A stretch of 64,000 nucleotides of DNA from Eleusine coracana subsp. coracana (Eukaryota > Streptophyta > Magnoliopsida > Poales > Poaceae): assembly GCA_032690845.1 (NCBI GenBank), contig CM064426.1, positions 74,636,403 to 74,700,402 on the forward strand. The letters run 5' to 3'. A program made the translations under genes and the position numbers. This document shows, piece after piece, positions 56,250 to 64,000 of the stretch. Numbering within the stretch: position 1 is the first letter of the stretch; each line of letters opens with the position of its first letter. The notes under the pieces are model-generated. The model was not told where the DNA came from, ran no database searches, and was given only the letters and a program-made list of their open reading frames with translations.

Positions 56250-59200
56250 TTACTTTGCCTTTTTGATAAGAGTGGATGTGCGGAATTCAGCATCATCCTT
56301 GATAAAACTCCACCAGAGATATGTGAGAGGAAGGGTGCTCGCATGCCACAATGAATGGGCATCGGCATAGCCCTTGTACGGAGGAAAGTCATAAAGTTCA
56401 AGAAGCATAGCTAGTGCTCCAACAAAAACAACAATCCAAAGCTTCCATCGAGATGGATGTCCAGATAAACCAGCCCAAATCGCCCATGTCAGAAGTTGAA
56501 CCACAGCCATCACCACACAAACTTTCATGTTCCATCCTAATAAAACAGTGGTTAGAAGCAGCATATGTAAATATGTTTATACAGATATGAAAATTTTGTG
56601 CAAATAAGCATGTTCACTGATGATGTTTGAGCTTTCGGAAACATATATAGATCTAAGTAACAGAGACATGCATAGTTGCTGTAATACAAAGAATAGTAAT
56701 ATGAGCGGCACCATCTAAACCTGGTAAAATATGCAGCTGATATATAAACCAGATTGACATTGCTTAAAGATACCAAATGCATGAGCAACAAGTGAAAGTA
56801 ATTTTTACCATAGTCAAGTTCATAGAAGTTAAGATACAAGATGTGTGTCGTAACAAAAGCCAAAATAGGGGCCGCAAACATCACTCTGGTAGCCTCATCC
56901 TTTACATTGAAAGTCCTTAACAGTGCAAGGATTAAGGAGTAGCCAAGTAAGGCCACAGCTGAAGAGTAGTCCAATTTCTCAGTCAAGTCAACATCTCTGC
57001 GGAATAAGAATGAAAAATTAGATACCACAGATTACATTACCCCAAATGCATAAGGCAACTTATTTGATGCAGTTAAATGAAAATTTTTATGCTAATAACC
57101 TAAGCAACTTCATACCTAGTATGGAATAAAGTGCTCCAGAACCATGCATTCATCGATAATATTGCATAGATATGCCATAAGCTAGTATACTCGTAATATG
57201 TTTTCCTGGTCTGGGGTCTCAGAGGCAATTTGTGTTTCACTAGAAGGAAAAATGAAAACCAACCAGTGAAGTGCATCAATAGGTTGGCAGCAGATAGTGC
57301 CGCTGAAAGAGGTTCCTGAGGCAAAAGTTTAATTGACATGTTGTCAAAACGAATAACGAAAAATATAATTAGTTTCAGTCTGGACCATGTCAGCAGAAGA
57401 CAAACCTGGAAAACGGAAACACGTAGGAATGGCCACTTTCCATGATATTTAACAGGGCTTAGACCAAGTGATTGCCGCTCCCCTTCTCTCTGCATCATGC
57501 AGAAGTATTGGCAATCTGCCTTACAGTTCAGTTGCTTCCACTGCTCCTGATTGTACCAAGAACCTCCAACAGATGTGTCATTCTGATTCTCGATGGACTG
57601 GCAGTGACTGATGACATTCTCCCCAATAACACCAGTAGTTTGACATTCCTCCACACAAGTTCTGACGTTTGATAAGAAATAAGATAATTAGAAATTAGAA
57701 ACTCCTAAAGATTGCTAATGGAGATTTGTCACAGTAAAGGGTCATAATGTCAATGACATAATCTATGATAGAGATGGACAAAGAATATTGATGTTTCATA
57801 AAAAAAAACATGAAACCAAATAGATGCAGGATACTCAGGTAGTGTTTCATGAAACCCAATCTTGTGAAAACTAACTAAAGTCACTGGCAAGTGGCAAGAT
57901 CTCTAAGTGTTAATGGTAGAGCATATGCAGATTAAAAGGAGCTCAGAAGAAATAAATACCAAATAGGGAAGTAATAATAGAGAAAGGAATATGGACTTAA
58001 GTTGCTTCTTACATCTAAACAATGCTAGTATAAACTTGACAATAAGAAAGAAAAAAATTGTTATAGGTCTACATTAGACACAATGAATACTATGTATAAG
58101 AATTATCTAATGCTAGAAAGAATAAAAAGAAAAGGCAACTTATTTACTCAGAAACAAAATTTCTCAAATATACAAATTGTAAATCCATCCTTAATGCAAG
58201 AATACAGCAAACAGCAGTGCATGTTCGTACTAGCAGCAAGCCTTGAATAGTTCCTACTGTTGTAATGACATGAACACAAGCCACAAAATGCGGTGTGAAT
58301 GTGATTCATGAGAAGCAGTTCCATGGAAGGCCAATTAAGGACATCAATCCTAAGTATTTAGTTTAGTGATTTGTATTTTAGTTAGTTTTGGATTAGATTC
58401 TAAACTCACAGCCAGTTCCTGGAGAAGATATAACGATGCTCGATGCATTATCACATATTAAGAAAAAACACTGAAACCCCCATCTACTGCAGTCTGTCTC
58501 ACTCTCTTCTCTTCCCAGTGCTGGCACCTGGGTACCAAAGAAAAAAAACCTGACATTCTAAGCCACATGTGCTGGTAGGATGTCCCACCAACATTCCACA
58601 TTATACATTATGCTTCTATAATTATTGGTTACTTAATTTTACAAAAAGACCTATCATGCATCGAACGGAATCAGATAACATAGGATTTCAATATTCTAAA
58701 TTCCTACAAATCAATCCATTATCACACCAAGATGTCAACAGAGCACAAAGAAAGAAAACCTAAGCAAAAGAAAAGCATAAGGAGGTAAGCATCCACATCA
58801 ACATCAGCTGCAGCTAGGATGATTTGACTCTTTACAATTTACAAGATGATCAAACATAAATTTATCCTGATAAAAACAATAGTATGTATTAACTGTGATT
58901 CAACGTTTCTACTGAAAATTGTCCGCATCATGACAGAAGAATCAACAAAAATTTTAGTCTATGCCATGACACTAAGGATATAACCAAACAGTACCATTAA
59001 ATATGTTATTTACTTCCGATCCACAGTGAAACAGCAAATAATCGGGAAAATCCAGAATAGAAAACGGTACTAGAGTGGAAATGGCAGCGGCAACCTTATG
59101 AAAAACAGATGTATTTGACCGTGACATTGATGAGCAAAGAGACATGCATTTAGAAAGACCAGCAATGCAATATACAACTCTTAACTACGGTCCAGTTAAA

Positions 59201-60158
59201 TCAATTCAGAACCTGAAGCATGTTCATATTGTGACACAAATCATGAACTTTTGCTACAACAACAAGCTATGTACATTCTAGAAATTTTACAACTACTGAG
59301 GGCATTGGGGCATGTGCAAGATTCCATGCAGGTAGGTAAATCTAGAATGGCAGGGCTATACATTACTCTTCTTTCTAATGAAGGTTATGCAAATATTGTC
59401 ATCATGTAAAATGTGAGTTACAGGGTTTATCTTAGCTTGGCTATTGTCTTTTCTCTGAAAGATTTCAAAGAATCCCTATGATACTATCATGTTGAAGTAC
59501 ATAATTATTATCAAGAGCTTATACCTCATATGGAAGGAAACTTCAAAATAATATGGAATTGTATATAAATGATATAAGTTCGCTAATCTATAACCCTTCT
59601 AAAGGCATACTATCACTTTTATCTAAGTTGAGTTAACATATTCGGCAAGAAACCAATGTGAATATGGTTTCAAAAAAAAAAAAAAACTGTATATCCACAT
59701 CACATGACTAACTGAATTGCAAGACAGGGAAACAGAAAGTATGTAAACATGATTAAATCTGACACCACCAACAAGTAAAAAATCATTTAGCACAAGCTTC
59801 TCGCTTATAAGGAATTGTTATACTGTTTGATTGATGTCACAAAGGACCTGCTTTCTGTTACAGTTCCAGGAGAAGACCAATGAAAAACAATTCCAACCAC
59901 GAGCGCTTTCTCCTTTTGCACAAGAGCTACTGGAATCCCACAGCCTAATCCAACAATGATGCACTAGATCAAGCCGGATTTGTTGAATTTGCTAAGCATT
60001 CCATGAGATTCACTGCAGCAGGAGACAAATCAAGAACTAGACAGTGATGCTTCTCACCTGTACTTCGGATCAACATCCCCGAGACTGGCATCGACGGAGC
60101 CCAGCACCAGCCCAAGCGAGAGGAGAAAAGCCAAGCGGACCCAGAAGCTCCCACCCAT
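56250..60158 (-). CDS. PGAP3/PER1-like GPI-anchor remodelling protein (343 residues, five exons)
   Basis: Exons: 60,158-60,058; 57,661-57,406; 57,315-57,116; 56,996-56,809; 56,536-56,250. All are GT-AG and join to 344 codons. It has a signal peptide (FWVRLAFLLSLGLVLGSVDA, residues 5-24), a Cys-rich lumenal part with CVEEC and NCKADCQYFC (about 36-95), then about seven membrane segments. Conserved hydrolase-type residues of the CREST superfamily are visible: Ser and His in FWSTLFHTRD (about 177-187) and two His in DAHSLWHAS (about 307-315). Yeast Per1 and human PGAP3 remove an acyl chain from GPI anchors in the ER/Golgi; the plant protein is expected to do the same. The tail LIKKAK carries a lysine-rich ER-retrieval-like end. 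Length fits the family (about 320-360). Confidence 0.92.
57662..60057 (-). other. Intron 1 of the PGAP3-like gene (2.4 kb)
   Basis: AT-rich, without an embedded exon or complete transposon that I can define. A poly-A run lies at about 59,672-59,686. Confidence 0.6.
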
Positions 60159-60480
60159 CGCGGCGGACGCACCCCAGGTCCTGTGAACCCAATGAATCAG
60201 TGAACCTAGTCCGGAATCAGCGGAGGAAAGTTCACAAAAATTGGGGCTTACCAAGATACAGCTGTCCGGATCTCCGCTTAGCGGAGTTGGGGAGGAAGCA
60301 AAGTGCAGCACCTCGTCAGTTTTGGCTGCGATACAGCGCGGGACACAGCTGGTCGCCGGAGTTGGTAAAAGGAGGCGCGCGGATCGTGGAGAGAAGGGGA
60401 CGGAGACAGACGAAACGGGATGGGAGGTGGGTTCGATGGCTGCAGAGATCGCCAGAGAAGCAAGAGTAAGCGCCCGTTAG
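60159..60480 (-). promoter_or_regulatory. 5' region of the PGAP3-like gene
   Basis: GC-richer than the DNA on either side and without a clear TATA box. Short open frames on the opposite strand look accidental. Confidence 0.35.
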
Positions 60481-60825
60481 GAAGTCGTGGACTTCTAGAA
60501 AGAGAAACCCGTCAATCAAAGCGGCCCGGCGGCGTCCCGTCCACGGCCCATCCATTCTTCGAGATTGAAGAACCCAAATTGTAGAGGAAACTGGAATAGT
60601 CAGAGAACAAAACAAAAGGATTTTTACGTCGCCACATTTGCCCGAAGTCTTTTTTTCCAGTACGAAAGAACTTTATTGATCACCTTATATTATATTTTTC
60701 AGCAATCAAATTTCTCATTAAGAGGCAAGCCACATAGCGTATTTGTCAGCTATACGAATTCATGTGCAGAACAATAAAAGATACTATACTATTTAAGTAT
60801 TTTTTATTTTAAATTGTTATTACCA

Positions 60826-60961
60826 TTATTTTTTAAGTTATAAATTATATTTAATCATTGTTAAATCATCATACAGAAAAATTGATTGCTCCATTATTTT
60901 CTAAGTTATAAATTATATTTAATCATCGTTAAATCATCAAACGGAAAAATTGATTGCTCAA
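60826..60961. repeat. Tandem duplication of about 67 bp
   Basis: TAAGTTATAAATTATATTTAA with ATCATTGTTAAATCATCA and AAAAATTGATTGCTC occurs twice (from about 60,833 and 60,901) with few differences. It is followed by ACTAGCAAAATGCCCGTGCA, a phrase common at plant transposon ends. Confidence 0.75.
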
Positions 60962-61435
60962 AAGATCATTTAATGCACTAGCAAAATGCCCGTGCATTGC
61001 TACGACGTTTAAAACTAAAGTAAACAAAGTTTATGGACTCAATACAAAAATTAAACAGGGCACCTGTAAGAAAAAAGGCTAATTTAGATTGCAGTTTGTA
61101 CCACCCCTTCCCCGCCTCCTAAAATTTTTTTCTCTTCTGTAACTACAAAGTTACCCAGTCATCCTTTTATCTTCCTCGCCTAAGAGAAAATCAGTTTTGC
61201 CACTATCTTCCTCACGTAACAGTTATTGATAGAAAATTAAATGGTATGCAAGTGGTCCTGAGCATTTTCACTGGTTGCATACATGTAGGCTGGTCCTTTC
61301 TTTTTTCTTGCATGCACTCTCACTGGCTACATGCATGTGATGCTATTAATTTTGACGTGCGGACTCCAAACAGAGTAATTAGCTCAGCACTTCTCCCTTG
61401 GTCATCATGCACAGATCAAATACGAGGAAGATAAT

Positions 61436-61450
61436 GGAATGGAGGGAGTA
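61436..61450. mobile_element. Single Stowaway-like end
   Basis: GGAATGGAGGGAG/TA resembles the right terminus of a Stowaway MITE. I found no matching left end, so only a remnant is claimed. Confidence 0.35.
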
Positions 61451-61758
61451 ACTCACATGAAAATTAAAACAATACAGAGCCCTTATGAATAGCATAGTAT
61501 AAGTACCATCGCCACATATAAGGAAAGAACTTTCAAAATAGGATCAATTTTTTTTGTAAGATTCACATATTTGTAACGTACTCATCCTATTTTTATGCTT
61601 TCATACCCATTACATAGTATCCATAGGGGCCTTGCTATGATACAAAATAATAGTAAGTACTACCTCTAAATTTTTATGAATCATAGATGATGTCCATAGC
61701 TAACAGTTGTTTTCGAGCTAACAATCATTATTTGCACCATAACAGTGAACATATGCCT

Positions 61759-61832
61759 CACTTGGAATTATGCTAAAACCCAGTCCTGAACATTGACCTC
61801 TAGAAGACTGGGTTTTAGCATAATATCGAGTG
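61759..61832. repeat. Near-perfect hairpin with 27 bp arms
   Basis: CACTTGGAATTATGCTAAAA-CCCAGTC (61,759-61,785) pairs with GACTGGGTTTTAGCATAATA-TCGAGTG (61,806-61,832) at 24 of 27 positions across a 20 bp loop. A third, partial inverted copy (ACATAATTCCAAGTGG) lies near 61,872. Confidence 0.75.
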
Positions 61833-61899
61833 GCCAATCAACGTAAATCAATGCCCACTGCTTCTTAATTTAACATAATTCCAAGTGGATATGGTCAAT

Positions 61900-64000
61900 G
61901 ATCAATAAAACACACTTTCAAGATATAAAAAAACATACATACATAAACTTTCCTCTCTAGTCTCTAGCATAAAAATACTCAGGAGCCAATCAGCAATAAA
62001 CACTATAATAAAATTTAGCTATATTCTAAGCTTCAAATAAACAAGAGCCTTTCAAAATCAGCAATAAACACTATAACATAATCTGCTAGATAAATGCATT
62101 TTTTTTTGTCATTCTGCAATGCAAACTTGCAAAGCAAAATCCACATTGTTGCTCCCAAGTCAATTTTGTTCATCTTAACAAAGATAATTATGCCCATACA
62201 TGCTGGTGACTAACAGCTCAAGGGTCATATATTTGTTAAAATCTAATCCAAAGCGTAAAAAGAAAGAAAAGTAATAGAGCTGGCAACTATTCTCGTGCCT
62301 TCATTTACTTCTCTGTCTCTCTTCATAGAAACTGAACCACAGGAGGCAAGATGAACGACACTGCAACAATTAATGATATTATTAGTTGTGGATGACATTG
62401 AACATTAGTTAATCAACATTACATTGCAATCAGTGATGGTTAAGTCCCTGAGTACTATGTAAAAATCATAATCGTGATGGCTACATTGAAGATGATAGCA
62501 GAGCATATTATAGAACTGTCAGGTTTCAGACTTTCATTTTTTTAAGTATGCTCTTTATGCATCATAATTCAAACAACCTTACTACCATGTGCTGAAAATG
62601 GACAACGATTTTAGTAAAACAGTGGGTAATGACCATGAAAATAAATAAAAAATAACTGATAGGGGTTCTGGACGGCACGCCATCTGAAGTAAGATGCCAA
62701 ACAATACAATGTTTCCACATCAAGAAATCTTACATACAACATTCATTCATTAAGTTTTTCATTCATGTTAGTAATTCCTCATCAGATTTGCTTCTCTCCC
62801 ATTTCTCAACAAAATTATGAATGCCAAATGACTCTACCAATCAATCTAGATCGTTGCACAGAACTCCAATTGAATCCATTTTCTCCTAGGAAAAGTAATC
62901 TTGCAAGAACGAAAATGGCATAACCTCAATGTACATAGCACGCAAGGAAGAAGCCAACAAATGAACTGTGTCTGCCTAGATATGAATGCGCACCCAAGAT
63001 CCTAATCTTTCTCAGGACATGCCAACTTAAAGAGAGAAATATCACCAGTTTGCAATGCAATCCAAACTCCCAAGATCCATAAGACATTCAAGGAATGAAG
63101 ATCTCATATTGATTTCTTATTTTTTAGATCATAAAAAATATGAATGGAATTGAACAAATATATATTTCTTGATCTAGTCCTGTTCTACCTCCATTCTTTT
63201 TTTTCTTATTGTTCTGACATGGAGTATATGGTGCCATATTGGCTCCAAAAAATTACTATGTCGAACGCTAGAGTACATATATATGTATGTGTTTGTATCG
63301 CTAATGATTAATACATAATCCGTATATAGTACCACTAATACCATCATATGTACTTACATTCTTTGTGTCATGAACTGAAATTCCAGTTTTGAAGTCCTAA
63401 TATTTAAGACTACCATGCCATATATTAAAAGAAAGATTCAAAAAATCTTCAATCAGGCTTTTAAATACTAATGAAGATAGCCTACATCAATTCCATATGG
63501 AGTACATAAATTTCTCATAAACAACACAATTAAAGGAAGAAAACAAAAAGGCAACTGTATTTAGGCTATTCGAACTCTCTCTCTCTATCCCTCTGTATAT
63601 GTATGTGTGTGTACCTAATTAATTGGCCACTCCCAATATTCCGCTAGGTTTTTACCCTACAAAAACCAGGTACATGGACAGATCTAAGAGTGGCACATGA
63701 GTCAAGTGCATGGTGGAAGTACAAGTTGATGGAGTCATGTGAAATAATTTGATGGTAGATTTTGTAACAATACTTTGTAGACATGAAGTACTTTTTTTTA
63801 GACGTGAAATTCTTGGGTTTTGGTGTGCACGTGAATGTGAGTTTTACTTTGTGATTTCAATATGTTACATGTTTTTCCTCAATGGTGCGTATGATTTGGG
63901 AATCACCTAGCCACTAGTATAAATATGGTCATTAATGACATTATCAAATCACCTAGCCTTTGATAGTGTTTTACACAACTAAAATAACAAAGCCCAACAT
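61900..64000. other. AT-rich intergenic DNA, no gene seen
   Basis: No exon, transposon end or RNA gene could be supported. A phrase AATCAGCAATAAACACTATAA is repeated at about 61,988 and 62,058. Short CT and TG tracts lie at 63,576-63,612. Confidence 0.5.

Overview
The window is nuclear DNA of a flowering plant, almost certainly a grass (Poaceae). The evidence is spliced genes with GT-AG introns, GC-rich first exons beside AT-rich intergenic DNA, and a transposon mix typical of grasses: CACTA, Mutator-like, PIF/Harbinger, Stowaway, hAT and SIRE/Opie-type Copia. I cannot fix the species from sequence alone.

Layout. 1-7,554 is the 3' part of a large CACTA (En/Spm) transposon: a TNP2 transposase frame broken by two stops, a Ulp1-like protease remnant, minisatellites, and a subterminal repeat field ending in a CACTA-type terminus. 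7.5-10.1 kb holds a nuclear copy of mitochondrial cox3 and a 1.45 kb inverted-repeat element with GC-rich cargo. 10.1-12.8 kb looks like degraded LTR-retrotransposon sequence. 13.0-25.7 kb is a rearranged tandem array of one unrecognised gene family: three similar promoter/first-exon copies, separated 3' exons, two copies of a PIF/Harbinger element with TAA target duplications, and a more diverged four-exon member at 24.5-25.7 kb. 26-33 kb is mostly retrotransposon debris, including a Copia 3' LTR.

Three conserved single-copy-like genes lie on the minus strand in the right half: a DDX11/CHL1 iron-sulfur DNA helicase (33.7-38.6 kb, nine exons, 869 residues), a SLAH2/SLAH3-like S-type anion channel (45.1-47.1 kb, two exons, 633 residues) and a PGAP3/PER1 GPI-anchor remodelling protein (56.2-60.2 kb, five exons, 343 residues). 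In all three, my exon joins keep one open frame throughout.

The most interesting object is a complete Mutator-like element at 38,884-43,663, inserted about 255 bp upstream of the helicase start codon. It has 164-165 bp terminal inverted repeats and a perfect 9 bp target duplication. It carries two convergent genes, as MuDR does. One is a MURA-type transposase with an internal stop and a catalytic Asp changed to Tyr. The other is an intact spliced gene for a small GRF-zinc-finger, coiled-coil, C-terminally membrane-anchored protein, in the position that mudrB holds in MuDR. The rest of the right half is AT-rich intergenic DNA with MITEs (Stowaway, hAT), CACTA-type termini and small inverted repeats.
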